Shown: positions 35,563 to 44,124 of the stretch, piece by piece
Layout of the letters: each line of letters opens with the position of its first letter
Numbering within the stretch: position 1 is the first letter of the stretch
Assembly (NCBI GenBank): GCA_044228245.1
Contig: JBGAVG010000011.1
Span: 1 to 54,192 of the forward strand
DNA length: 54,192 nt
Source of the DNA: Methylotenera_A sp044228245
GTDB taxonomy: Bacteria > Pseudomonadota > Gammaproteobacteria > Burkholderiales > Methylophilaceae
Reading direction: 5' to 3'
Made by a program: the position numbers and the translations under genes
The notes under the pieces: generated by a model
Databases searched by the model: none
Told to the model about the DNA's origin: nothing
The model's input: the letters and a program-made list of their open reading frames with translations, nothing else

Positions 35563-36172
35563 TGCTCACTCCTTGCATAAATGCGGCAATTTTTACCGCA
35601 TCCTTGATTCCTTTACCGGCTTCCACGCCGCCACTCACATCTACCGCGTAAGGCTGCACTTGCCTGATGGCCAGCCCCACATTTTCCGCATTCAAGCCGC
35701 CTGCCAGAATAACCGGCTTGTGTAGATTCGCCGGAATTAAATTCCAGTCAAATGTTTGTCCCGTACCGCCCATGGCAGCTTCAGAAAACGCATCCAGCAA
35801 CAATGCCTTGGCTGTGCGATACTGCTGTGCGCATTGTATCAAATTTGTGTCTGCTTTGACGCGAATTGCCTTGTAATACGGCAAGTTTATTTGCTCACAA
35901 TCTTCAGCCGTTTCATCACCATGAAACTGCAGAATATCCAAACGCACGCGAGATAACACCGATTCGATTTCTACCTTAGGCGCATTTACAAACAAGCCGA
36001 CAATACTCACAAAGGGTGGAATCGCCGCCGCGATTTTTTGCGCTTGTTCAACTGTCACTGCACGCGGGCTTGGTGCATAAAATACCAGGCCGATGGCATC
36101 CGCGCCTGCATTGACAGCCGCTAGCGCGTCTTCGACACGCGTAATCCCGCAAATTTTTACTCGGGTTCTCAT
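35549..36172 (-). CDS. trpF: Phosphoribosylanthranilate isomerase
   Basis: The third step of tryptophan synthesis. The 207-residue TIM-barrel enzyme has VKICGITRVEDA with the catalytic cysteine, GLVFYAPSPRAV, and the phosphate-binding ILAGGLNAENV with VDVSGGVEAGKGIKD. The frame is open twelve codons further upstream; I start at MRTRVKICG because GGA lies seven bases before it and the length then equals the family norm. The trpF-trpB-trpA order without trpC, trpD or trpE is typical of Betaproteobacteria. Confidence 0.95.
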   Translation of the reverse strand: MRTRVKICGITRVEDALAAVNAGADAIGLVFYAPSPRAVTVEQAQKIAAAIPPFVSIVGLFVNAPKVEIESVLSRVRLDILQFHGDETAEDCEQINLPYYKAIRVKADTNLIQCAQQYRTAKALLLDAFSEAAMGGTGQTFDWNLIPANLHKPVILAGGLNAENVGLAIRQVQPYAVDVSGGVEAGKGIKDAVKIAAFMQGVSNAAL

Positions 36173-36230
36173 CAAGGTTTCCATAAAACGTAAGCGTAAC
36201 TTAAACACGTCGCGCTGTCAGTGTTAGCCA

Positions 36231-37010
36231 TCAAATAATACCTAGCTGGCGCTGTGTTATGGGCAAATCCCATTTGTTATCGTACTGCACGCCGCTTAAA
36301 TACAGGCCATGTGGCGAAAATGTTGGCGGCGACAAAGTGCGGTCCTTTTGTGTCAATAACTGTTGAATGAATTCCGGTGGATATTTGCCATTGCCCACAT
36401 ATACCAGCGCGCCCACCATGTTGCGCACCTGATGCTGCAGAAAAGCGTTCGCAGCAAAATTAAAAATAATAAAATCACCATGCGCCTTGATTGACGCAAC
36501 CTGCAGATATTTGACCGGCGATTTCGCCTGACATTCGCTGGCGCGGAAGGCGCTAAAATCATGCTCGCCGCGCAAATACACTATCGCTTCCTGCATGGCG
36601 GAAACATTCAGCGGCATATGATACCAGCCGGCCTGATCGGCATAAATGGCAGGAGCCGTAGGCTGGTTTGCCAGCAGGTACTGATAGCTGCGCTGCGTGG
36701 CCGAGAATCGTGCGTGAAATTCTGCGTCAACAGGTCTCGCCCAAAGCACGCGAATCGTAGATGGCAGAAAGGCATTTACCCCGCGTAACCAGGCACTATC
36801 CGGGCGACTGGCGTCTGAGTCAAAATGCACCACTTGCATCATTGCGTGAACACCAGTATCGGTGCGGCCTGCAGCATGGATGCGTATAGCGTGCCCTGCA
36901 ATTTTTGCGACAGCATCCTCCAGATAGTCCTGCACACCACAGCGGCTAGGCTGGCTTTGCCAGCCGCAATATGGCGCGCCGTTGTACTCTACCCCTAATG
37001 CAATGCGCAT
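36231..37010 (-). CDS. truA: tRNA pseudouridine(38-40) synthase
   Basis: Modifies uridines 38-40 of the tRNA anticodon arm. The 259-residue protein has the catalytic aspartate in AAGRTDTGVHAMMQV near residue 51, preceded by YNGAPYCGWQSQP, and later the conserved FLQHQVRNMVGALVYVG. The start ATG directly follows the stop of the upstream membrane protein (TAA ATG), so the two are probably coupled. truA upstream of trpF is conserved in related genomes. Confidence 0.96.
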   Translation of the reverse strand: MRIALGVEYNGAPYCGWQSQPSRCGVQDYLEDAVAKIAGHAIRIHAAGRTDTGVHAMMQVVHFDSDASRPDSAWLRGVNAFLPSTIRVLWARPVDAEFHARFSATQRSYQYLLANQPTAPAIYADQAGWYHMPLNVSAMQEAIVYLRGEHDFSAFRASECQAKSPVKYLQVASIKAHGDFIIFNFAANAFLQHQVRNMVGALVYVGNGKYPPEFIQQLLTQKDRTLSPPTFSPHGLYLSGVQYDNKWDLPITQRQLGII

Positions 37011-37652
37011 TTATACGAATGCTTTCGCTACAAGCATGATCAGCAAAACAACAAAGCAGGCTATCAGCCCGTAATCCGGCCAATAAAACCTGGGGATAGT
37101 GAAAACTATCGAGGATGCCTCATTCCCCGGATAGGAATCTATCGTGGTCATCGCTCTTAGCCGGCCAAGAAAATCCTGCTGTGATTTATTTTCGCGCTGC
37201 AATTCCACATAATGCAGGGTTAGCCACAACCTCACCGCAAAGCGCTCAACCTTTAATCCGAAAATTTTTAATGGCATCAGGATAAAATAAAACCCGGAGA
37301 TAAGCTGCTGTCCGGTGTTGGAAGCCAGAATCAGGGAAATAGCTGCCAGCATGACGATAATCCTGAGAACTTGTGTAAGACCGGCTACGATGCCTTCATA
37401 GGTCGGGACAAATGGAAACGGCCAGGCAGGGACATGCTCCCCAGGCGTATTCAGCGAGAAAATCATAATCATCACCAAAAAAAGCCATTTAAACCGCTTA
37501 ATGAAATGCAAAAACTGAGAGGTTCTGTTCAGCAGCAGAATCACCGAGAAAATGATTGAAACCGACAGCAGAATATTTAAACTCAACTGGTTGACCATTA
37601 CTGCAAATATAAAAAAGCTGAGCAATTGTGTAATGATGTTTATTTTGAACAT
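37011..37652 (-). CDS. CbiQ/EcfT-like membrane protein
   Basis: A 213-residue membrane protein with five or six hydrophobic segments at about 8-28, 30-45, 52-66, 92-110, 118-135 and 190-210. A cytoplasmic loop near residues 140-175 contains ERFAVRLWLTLHYVELQRENK; its arginine/aromatic pattern recalls the coupling region of CbiQ/EcfT energy-coupling-factor proteins, but I see no clear A-x-R-x-R motif pair. No ATPase or S component lies nearby. It occupies the place between fimV and truA where relatives also carry a small membrane protein. I assign the family with moderate confidence; function is unknown. Confidence 0.5.
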   Translation of the reverse strand: MFKINIITQLLSFFIFAVMVNQLSLNILLSVSIIFSVILLLNRTSQFLHFIKRFKWLFLVMIMIFSLNTPGEHVPAWPFPFVPTYEGIVAGLTQVLRIIVMLAAISLILASNTGQQLISGFYFILMPLKIFGLKVERFAVRLWLTLHYVELQRENKSQQDFLGRLRAMTTIDSYPGNEASSIVFTIPRFYWPDYGLIACFVVLLIMLVAKAFV

Positions 37653-37697
37653 TCTGCTATTTTATTATCATTTGCCTGATATTTCCGGCAACAAATA

Positions 37698-37725
37698 AAA
37701 AAACCGGGCAGTCACCCGGTTTTTT
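37698..37725 (-). terminator. Intrinsic terminator after fimV
   Basis: An 11-bp stem, AAAAAACCGGG with its complement and a 6-base loop, followed on the minus strand by a T-run. It begins 18 bases past the fimV stop and separates it from the CbiQ-like/truA/trp genes, which must then have their own start or depend on read-through. Confidence 0.88.
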
Positions 37726-37743
37726 GCAAGACATCTAGCCAAT

Positions 37744-40605
37744 CTAAGCCAATTTGGCCAGCAGCGCTTCCGCACGCTTACGTTGATTAGTACCGCCTTC
37801 TTTCATCACCTCATCCAAAAGCTCTTTTGCACCTTCCTTATCATCCATCTCAATATAAGCCGCTACCAGATCCAGCTTGGTTTCGACCTCAATCGGCTCA
37901 TGCTCGGACAATGTCATCTCCACCGCCTGGGCTGAACTTTCTTCCGCAGCAGCACTTGTGTCTGCGCCGTCGCTCAAATCCAGGCTAATCGTGGTTAAAT
38001 CAAACGCGTTAGATTCAGAAGCGTCTTTGCTTTTTAACTCCGATGTCTCAGGAGCGATCGTGTTGATTTCAAAATTGAAGTCACTCGATTCGCCTTCGCT
38101 ATCAGTACCGCTAATATCAAGCACCCCTGCTTTCGGTGAAGCTTCTTCCCCTACTGAGAAATCAAAATCTTCCAGCTTGATTTCGTTCAGCTCCGGCAGG
38201 CTCTCTGTTTTCTCGCTGATTGTGTCCGTTAGCCCGGCACCGGTTTCTGGCATGAATTGCGGGGCATCAAAAGTTGGAATATCCAGACTAGGCATTGTAT
38301 GTGCAAACGCTTCTGTACTTGCCTGAACCGGTTCTTCGGCCACAGCATTCAATTCAGCTGTTTTGAAATCCCCCAGATCAAAGTCCAGGCCACCATCAGT
38401 CTCTGAAGCTTTATCTGCCTGTGTCAGTGAACCTGAGAAATCTACAGCATTATCAGCTTCCGGCTTAGCTAAATCCAAGTCAATTTCATTCATTGTCGCC
38501 GTATCCGGAGCGGCAAAATCCTGTGCCGTAGGCTCATTGTCAAATGAAAAATCCAGATCTTTTTCTGCTGCTAACGGTGAATCAGAAAAATCTGAGGCAT
38601 CCAGTTTGTCGCTTGAATCCGCTGACTTGTTACTAGAACCAGCTGGACTGCTGCCTGCCTGATACAACGGGTTGTTAGGTTCCAGCTTGATACCGATTTC
38701 CGCCACTTTTGCCCATGTCGGATCTTCAGCACCTAAAGTTGTATAAAGCTCACCTGCGATTGTTTCGAAAGCCGATAGATTCTTGCTGGCAGCATACATT
38801 TCCAGCAATTTAAGATGCAGTTCATAGCGTTTTGGTTCTTTAGAAATCGCATCCTTCAGAATCTCCTCGGCCTGCGCATCGCGTCCATAGGCCATGTAAA
38901 CCTCAGCCTCGGCGATCGGGTCAACATCATTGGTGTCAATCATGCCGCCATTAGCGCTCTGTGAAAAGTCGGTCAGGAAAGAAGTGTCACCTGTATCAAC
39001 ACTGGCGCTTGCCGTGTTGCCAAATACCGTGTTCGCCTTCAGGCCACCTGAAGTCATGATGCCCTGCTCAAAGTCGGCCAGACTGCGCTCCCGTTTCTTG
39101 CGCAGATACATCCAGCCGCCGCCCAACAACGCCAGCAAACCACCGGCAGGCAAAAGCGTCGTTAAATCCAGACCGCCCAAAATGCTGTCCAGGAAACCCG
39201 GCTCTGGAGCAGGTTCTGGCGCTGGAGCAGGTTTTGCGGCAGGTTTAGGTTGCGCTGGAGTAGCTTCATTCATCGCCGCAACTTCCGGTTTTGCGGGTTC
39301 GGCTGGTGCAGCTTGCTCAGCCGGCTTTGTGGAATCCACCGGCGCTGGAGTCACCTCAGCAGGCATGCTTTGTTGTTTATCCGCTGCTTCAGCCTGTTTC
39401 TGCAAATCGGCCATGTCGCCGTTTTTCAGCGCCAGCAGTTTCTGCATATCAGCGATTTGCTTCTCTAGCGAAGCGGTTCTTTCTTGCGCTTCTTTTACAC
39501 TTTTCTCACGTGCCGTGGCTTCCTCTTGCAGCGCAGTGACTTTATCCTCAAGCGATTTTATATTTTCCGCACTGGCTTTAGCAGCGGCCGCATCCCCTGC
39601 GGAAAGCTTAACGACGTCCTTTGGCTCAGTGCTCGCAGGCATTGATTTGTCTTCAGCCGCGCCTTTGATTTTACCACCGGCGGATTGTGAGCTGGCTTCC
39701 GCTTCACCTGGCGCGGCATCCGCAACGATACCTGCCAATTTATTGCGGTAAGCATTCCAGTTTGCTGTTTGAACTTTGATCTCTTGGGAAGCTTCTTTGC
39801 GTGATATCGCATCAAGCGTTGCTTCAGAAGGCTGGCGTAAGATCTGCCCTACCTTCAGGCGGTTCATATTGTCGCCCTGGAACGCATTTGGATTGGTTTG
39901 GTACAGCCCTACCAGCATCTGCTCAAGACTGACACCTTCCGGCTTCATATCACGCGCGATTTTTGCCAGGGTGTCGCCACGCTGGGTAACGTATTCCTGA
40001 CCGTTTGCATCAGAAACGGCCGCTATATCCTCTACCGGCTTTGTCTTTCTGGCACCTTTAGTTGTTTTTTTTGAACCGGATGGCGAGGCAGTCATTGTTT
40101 CGCCATCCATTTGGCCATTTTGTGTCAGGCTGCTTTGAGTTGATCCGCTAGATTTAACCTGGGGCAGTTGTGCGGTTTGCGTATCCGGCTCTGACTCGCC
40201 CGTATAGCCTGGCGGATCAAGCAAAACGGTGTATTCACGTAATAAACGGCCTGTGGCCCAGTCCACCTGTATCAGCATATCTAAAAACGGCTCGCTGATG
40301 GGCTGCGTCGATTTCAGTTTTAATACTGGCGTGCCGCCTGCATTTTTGGCAATGTCAACCTTGATCGTGTTATGGGATGCCGGCTTCTCGATGCCTTGGG
40401 TTGCGTATGCCTCTTCAGAGGCAATGGTTGCGGTAATGCTGCTCAGCTCTTCGGCAGTCACCGAAATCAGTTCTATATCTGCTTTAAGGGGTTCGCCCAG
40501 ACCTGACATCACATTAAGCTTGCCTAGCCCCGCAGCAAACACGGAAATTGGCACTAACGCCATGCATAAGGCAACTGTTATTCGCTTTAATTTTGAGTTA
40601 TGCAC
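37744..40605 (-). CDS. fimV: FimV/HubP polar landmark protein
   Basis: A 953-residue inner membrane protein that organises the cell pole and type IV pili. Order: signal peptide (cleavage near VFAAG, residue 25), FimV N-terminal domain to about 130, a Ser/Thr/Lys-rich linker, a LysM peptidoglycan-binding domain near 205-258 (YVTQRGDTLAKIARD), a coiled coil near 345-410, a Pro/Ala-rich stretch, a membrane helix (LLPAGGLLALLGGGWMYL), then a long acidic cytoplasmic region with a TPR-like part and the conserved C-terminal FimV motif (KLDLVAAYIEMDDKEGAKELLDEV). The start is GTG with AAGG before it. The acidic repeat region is the likely source of length variation. Confidence 0.95.
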   Translation of the reverse strand: MHNSKLKRITVALCMALVPISVFAAGLGKLNVMSGLGEPLKADIELISVTAEELSSITATIASEEAYATQGIEKPASHNTIKVDIAKNAGGTPVLKLKSTQPISEPFLDMLIQVDWATGRLLREYTVLLDPPGYTGESEPDTQTAQLPQVKSSGSTQSSLTQNGQMDGETMTASPSGSKKTTKGARKTKPVEDIAAVSDANGQEYVTQRGDTLAKIARDMKPEGVSLEQMLVGLYQTNPNAFQGDNMNRLKVGQILRQPSEATLDAISRKEASQEIKVQTANWNAYRNKLAGIVADAAPGEAEASSQSAGGKIKGAAEDKSMPASTEPKDVVKLSAGDAAAAKASAENIKSLEDKVTALQEEATAREKSVKEAQERTASLEKQIADMQKLLALKNGDMADLQKQAEAADKQQSMPAEVTPAPVDSTKPAEQAAPAEPAKPEVAAMNEATPAQPKPAAKPAPAPEPAPEPGFLDSILGGLDLTTLLPAGGLLALLGGGWMYLRKKRERSLADFEQGIMTSGGLKANTVFGNTASASVDTGDTSFLTDFSQSANGGMIDTNDVDPIAEAEVYMAYGRDAQAEEILKDAISKEPKRYELHLKLLEMYAASKNLSAFETIAGELYTTLGAEDPTWAKVAEIGIKLEPNNPLYQAGSSPAGSSNKSADSSDKLDASDFSDSPLAAEKDLDFSFDNEPTAQDFAAPDTATMNEIDLDLAKPEADNAVDFSGSLTQADKASETDGGLDFDLGDFKTAELNAVAEEPVQASTEAFAHTMPSLDIPTFDAPQFMPETGAGLTDTISEKTESLPELNEIKLEDFDFSVGEEASPKAGVLDISGTDSEGESSDFNFEINTIAPETSELKSKDASESNAFDLTTISLDLSDGADTSAAAEESSAQAVEMTLSEHEPIEVETKLDLVAAYIEMDDKEGAKELLDEVMKEGGTNQRKRAEALLAKLA

Positions 40606-40625
40606 TATCCCACCCTTAATTTACT

Positions 40626-40655
40626 AAAATATTGCAATAACAAAAATAACATCAA
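40626..40655 (-). promoter_or_regulatory. Candidate sigma-70 promoter of fimV
   Basis: On the minus strand TTGATG, an 18-base spacer and TATTTT, ending about 20 bases before the fimV GTG. The surrounding 150 bases between asd and fimV are AT-rich and contain no gene. The match is moderate. Confidence 0.45.
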
Positions 40656-40760
40656 TCAGTTAGAGATGCAAGCTCATAATACACATTATATTCAGTAGCT
40701 ATATGCACATATGTGAGTATTGTTGGTTTTTTTCAACGCTGGCGCTGAATCCAGACGTTC

Positions 40761-41873
40761 TTAGCGTGCCACCAATATTCGCAGCATACGACGTAACGGC
40801 TCGGCGGCACCCCACAACAACTGGTCGCCCACAGTGAATGCGGAGAGATAATCGTTACCCATATTCAGTTTACGCAAACGTCCCACTGGCGTGATAAGTT
40901 TACCTGTCACCGCAGCTGGCGTCAGTTCGCGCATGCTTGCCTGACGCTCGTTCGGAATCACTTTCGCCCAAGGGTTCGCCTCAGCCAGCATTTGGTTTAT
41001 TTCATCTAACGGCACATCTTTGGTTAACTTGATAGTCAATGCCTGGCTATGACAGCGCATCGCGCCGATACGCACACACAGTCCGTCAATCGGAATCGGA
41101 TTGTCGCTTAACCCCAGAATTTTATTGGTCTCCACGCCGCCTTTCCATTCCTCTTTACTCTGCCCATTACCAAGGTCGCTATCAATCCAGGGAATCAGGC
41201 TGCCGGCCAACGGTACGCCAAAATGCGCCTTGGGGAAAGCTTCGTCACGCAGTGTACCCGCCACTTCACGGTCAATATCCAGAATGGCAGACGCAGGATC
41301 TTTCAAAAAATCTCTCGCCACACGATGCGCTTCGCCCATCTGATTCAGCAATTCACGCATGTTCTGAGCCCCCGCGCCCGAAGCTGCCTGGTAGGTCATG
41401 GAAGTGATCCACTGTACCAGGTTAGCTTTAAACAGGCCATTTAGCGCCATCAACATGAGCGAAACAGTACAATTACCGCCCACCCAGTTTTTACCGCCCT
41501 TATGCAGCGCATCCTCAATCACATGCATATTCACCGGATCAAGCACAATCACTGCATCTTTTTCCATGCGTAATGTAGAAGCCGCATCTATCCAGTGGCC
41601 TGACCAGCCTGCTTTTCTTAATTGCGGGTAAATTTCGCTGGTGTAGTCACCGCCCTGACAGGAAACAATCGCATCCATGGCGCTAAGCGCATTGATGTCC
41701 TTGGCATCTAATAGCGCAGGTGTTTCCTTGCCGACGTTCGGGCCTTTGCCGCCCACTTGTGAAGTAGTAAAAAACTGCGGCTCGATTTCGCCAAAATCAT
41801 TTTCTTCCATCATGCGCTGCATCAGTACACTGCCCACCATGCCACGCCAACCAACAAACCCGACTTTTAACAT
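40761..41873 (-). CDS. asd: Aspartate-semialdehyde dehydrogenase
   Basis: Reduces aspartyl phosphate to aspartate semialdehyde, the branch point to lysine/diaminopimelate, methionine and threonine. The 370-residue protein is of the gram-negative type, with KVGFVGWRGMVGSVLMQRM for NADP binding, the catalytic cysteine in VGGNCTVSLMLMAL near residue 134, and the histidine in RIGAMRCHSQALTIKL. The place between leuB and fimV is the usual one, except that three small genes lie in between here. It feeds methionine synthesis through metZ. Confidence 0.97.
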   Translation of the reverse strand: MLKVGFVGWRGMVGSVLMQRMMEENDFGEIEPQFFTTSQVGGKGPNVGKETPALLDAKDINALSAMDAIVSCQGGDYTSEIYPQLRKAGWSGHWIDAASTLRMEKDAVIVLDPVNMHVIEDALHKGGKNWVGGNCTVSLMLMALNGLFKANLVQWITSMTYQAASGAGAQNMRELLNQMGEAHRVARDFLKDPASAILDIDREVAGTLRDEAFPKAHFGVPLAGSLIPWIDSDLGNGQSKEEWKGGVETNKILGLSDNPIPIDGLCVRIGAMRCHSQALTIKLTKDVPLDEINQMLAEANPWAKVIPNERQASMRELTPAAVTGKLITPVGRLRKLNMGNDYLSAFTVGDQLLWGAAEPLRRMLRILVAR

Positions 41874-41917
41874 ATTATTCCGTTCAAAATTCTAAAACTG
41901 CTTATTACCAACAATGC

Positions 41918-42037
41918 TTATTGCGTTGACTTTTTGATGGCTTCCCCAGCCTTTTCAATATCCTGCCCCACACCATGTACTGTGTTGCAGCCCGTCAACA
42001 GGAAAGCGCACACAATAATCGCGACCATCTTAGCCAT
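41918..42037 (-). CDS. Entericidin A/B-like small lipoprotein
   Basis: A 39-residue peptide too short for ordinary gene calling. It starts MAKMVAIIVCAFLLTGCNTV, a signal peptide with lipobox LTGC (lipidated Cys17), and ends in a short amphipathic helix (GVGQDIEKAGEAIKKS), the standard entericidin pattern. AGGAG lies five bases before the ATG, inside the end of yajQ. Entericidins are outer-membrane-linked lipopeptides, in E. coli part of a toxin-antidote pair; here only one is seen. In related bacteria an ecn gene often sits within the leu cluster. Confidence 0.85.
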   Translation of the reverse strand: MAKMVAIIVCAFLLTGCNTVHGVGQDIEKAGEAIKKSTQ

Positions 42038-42047
42038 TCAAGCTCCT

Positions 42048-42542
42048 TTAATCTCTAAAATTACCAAACTGCAAAGGAAAATCCGTCACGCTCTTTTTGA
42101 CGAATGCGATTGCCTCTTGCAGGTTGTCTCGCTTTGCGCCATTTACGCGCACCGTATCACCCTGAATGCTCGCCTGCACTTTCAGCCCGCTATCCTTAAT
42201 CAGCTTGGTGATACGCTTGGCAAGCTCGCTATCAATCCCCGCGCGGATTTTCAGCTCTTGCTTGACTTTATTCCCGCCAATTTTTTGCACATCCTTGTGA
42301 TCTAAACGTTTGGACGAATCCGGCTCTTTTTTTTCCATGCCCGGCAACAAAATATCTTTGATTTGATCAAGCTGAAAATCATTATCACCAAACATGGTAA
42401 TGATGCTGTCCTTTTCATTCAGCTCTACCTTAGCGGAAGTGCCTTTAAAATCATAGCGATTGGTGATTTGCTTACCCGCAATATCAATTGCATTTTTCAA
42501 AGCGACCATATCAACTTCTGAACTGATATCAAATGAAGGCAT
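42048..42542 (-). CDS. YajQ family nucleotide-binding protein
   Basis: A 164-residue protein of the YajQ (UPF0234) family with two ferredoxin-like RNP folds. Conserved segments: MPSFDISSEVDMVALKNAID at the start, ITNRYDFKGT, and near the end KVQASIQGDTVRVNGAKRDNLQ. Members bind nucleic acids and in Xanthomonas bind cyclic di-GMP. AGGAGG lies before the ATG, a strong signal. It lies between ppnP and the entericidin gene, all on the minus strand. Confidence 0.93.
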   Translation of the reverse strand: MPSFDISSEVDMVALKNAIDIAGKQITNRYDFKGTSAKVELNEKDSIITMFGDNDFQLDQIKDILLPGMEKKEPDSSKRLDHKDVQKIGGNKVKQELKIRAGIDSELAKRITKLIKDSGLKVQASIQGDTVRVNGAKRDNLQEAIAFVKKSVTDFPLQFGNFRD

Positions 42543-42551
42543 ACGTTCCTC

Positions 42552-42863
42552 CTACTCGAAATGACAGACGTAATCCAATGTCTCAATCGTTTCAATATCA
42601 AAACTTGAATTACCAGGCACAGTAAATTTCTCGCCTGCACCATAAGTTTTCCAGGCGTCTTCACCTTTTAGTCGTACTTTACAAACACCCGCATTGATTT
42701 CCATTAACTCAGGAGCAGCAGTGTTGAAAGTAAGCAGACTTGGGAAAATCACACCTATCGTGCTACGCGTACCATTCGGAAACATCACAGTATGGCTCAC
42801 GCATTTACCGTCAAAGTAAACGTTGGCCTTCTTTTTTACACTCACATTATCAAATTGTGCCAT
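42552..42863 (-). CDS. ppnP: Pyrimidine/purine nucleoside phosphorylase
   Basis: A 103-residue cupin of the former DUF1255/YaiE family, shown in E. coli to be a broad nucleoside phosphorylase. It shows NVSVKKKANVYFDGKCVSHTV, GTRSTIGVIFPSLLTF and a C-terminal FTVPGNSSFDI strand, the normal fold for this family. The frame is open five codons further, but MAQFDNV with GGAG nine bases upstream is the better start. It is followed by yajQ after nine bases; upstream lies a palindromic repeat. Confidence 0.9.
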   Translation of the reverse strand: MAQFDNVSVKKKANVYFDGKCVSHTVMFPNGTRSTIGVIFPSLLTFNTAAPELMEINAGVCKVRLKGEDAWKTYGAGEKFTVPGNSSFDIETIETLDYVCHFE

Positions 42864-42919
42864 GCTAAAACTCTCCAATTAATTAGATTTCCATTATCGC
42901 AGAAATTGATGATGCTGCA

Positions 42920-43042
42920 TAAAAGTTGATGAGCGGGATGAAGTGCAAGGCGCACGGCGCGCAGAAACCAGAATGTACTCAAATGTACATGAGGATTTCG
43001 AGCACCGCGCAACACAGCAACTCGTCCGCGCAAACACTTTTA
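42920..43042. repeat. Palindromic intergenic repeat, copy 1
   Basis: A 123-bp element with 7-bp inverted ends, TAAAAGT and ACTTTTA, and a central GTAC-rich core. Read on the minus strand, it lines up along its whole length with 46306-46429: shared blocks include a 19-base identity (42946-42964) and 14 of 15 bases at 42999-43013. Its right end is the leuB stop codon. It resembles a small non-autonomous palindromic element; no transposase is present. Confidence 0.75.
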
Positions 43043-44104
43043 CATTGCGGCAACGATCTGGTCACCCATCTCAGAACAACTCACCCGCTTCATGCCTGCT
43101 TCATAAATATCGCCGGTACGGTAACCCGCTGCTAACACTTTTTTAACGGCATTCTCGATACGCGTTGCGGTGGCCTCGTTATCAAAGGTGTAGCGCAACA
43201 TCATCGCTACCGAAAGTATCGTCGCGATCGGGTTGGCCAGGTTCTTGCCGGCGATATCCGGTGCGGAACCATGCGATGGCTCATACAAGCCTTTTTTGGT
43301 TTCATTCAGCGATGCCGAAGCCAGCATGCCAATAGAACCGGTGAGCATAGAGGCTTCGTCAGACAAGATATCACCAAAAATATTACCGGTCACCATCACA
43401 TCAAACTGTTTCGGGTTGCGAATCAGCTGCATCGCTGCGTTATCCACGTACATGTGGCTCAATTCAACTTCCGGATACTCCCTGGCAACGTCAATCACGA
43501 TTTCCTTCCAGAATTCGGTAGTTTCCAGCACGTTGGCCTTATCTACAGAACAAAGCTTTTTGTTACGTTTCATGGCGATACCAAACGCAACATGCGCGAT
43601 ACGACGCACTTCTGACTCGCTGTACACCATAGTGTTAAAACCTTCGCGCTCACCCTTTTCATTCGTGCGCATGCCGCGTGGCTGGCCAAAATACACGTCA
43701 CCCGTCAATTCCCGCACAATCATGATATCCAGGCCAGCGACCACCTCCGGCTTAAGCGTAGAGGCATTTGCCAGTTCCGGATACAGCACGGCTGGGCGCA
43801 GGTTGGCAAACAATCCCAAATCCTTACGAATCGCCAGCAGGCCACGTTCCGGGCGCAACGGACGATCCAAGGTGTCATATTGCGGGCCGCCTACAGCACC
43901 GAGCAAGACTGCATCGGCTTCGCGGCAGATTTTTTGGGTAAACTCCGGGTATGGCGCGCCATACTGGTCATAAGCCTGGCCGCCCAATGGTGCCTCTGTA
44001 AACTCCATGGGCATACCTTCTTTTTTCAGCACCTCCAGCACGCGCAAAGCTTGTGCAATGATTTCCGGACCAATGCCATCACCGGGCAGAACTGCGATTT
44101 TCAT
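43040..44104 (-). CDS. leuB: 3-Isopropylmalate dehydrogenase
   Basis: Oxidatively decarboxylates 3-isopropylmalate in leucine synthesis; can also act on methylmalate from the citramalate route. The 354-residue enzyme has LPGDGIGPEIIAQALRVL, LLGAVGGPQYDTL, the substrate-binding RPERGLLAIRKDL, and the NAD-binding EPSHGSAPDIAGKN. The stop codon TAA coincides with the end of the palindromic repeat. It starts 20 bases after leuD. Confidence 0.97.
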   Translation of the reverse strand: MKIAVLPGDGIGPEIIAQALRVLEVLKKEGMPMEFTEAPLGGQAYDQYGAPYPEFTQKICREADAVLLGAVGGPQYDTLDRPLRPERGLLAIRKDLGLFANLRPAVLYPELANASTLKPEVVAGLDIMIVRELTGDVYFGQPRGMRTNEKGEREGFNTMVYSESEVRRIAHVAFGIAMKRNKKLCSVDKANVLETTEFWKEIVIDVAREYPEVELSHMYVDNAAMQLIRNPKQFDVMVTGNIFGDILSDEASMLTGSIGMLASASLNETKKGLYEPSHGSAPDIAGKNLANPIATILSVAMMLRYTFDNEATATRIENAVKKVLAAGYRTGDIYEAGMKRVSCSEMGDQIVAAM

Positions 44105-44124
44105 TCAAATTTCCTTTTAATAAA

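Noticed and set aside
38930..39751. A 273-codon open frame antisense to fimV
   Set aside because: Ser/Ala/Cys-rich composition is what the complement of the acidic, Ala-rich FimV region produces; no ribosome binding site or family match.
43233..43973. A 246-codon open frame antisense to leuB
   Set aside because: Lies entirely over conserved leuB codons; composition is that of a reverse-complement shadow.
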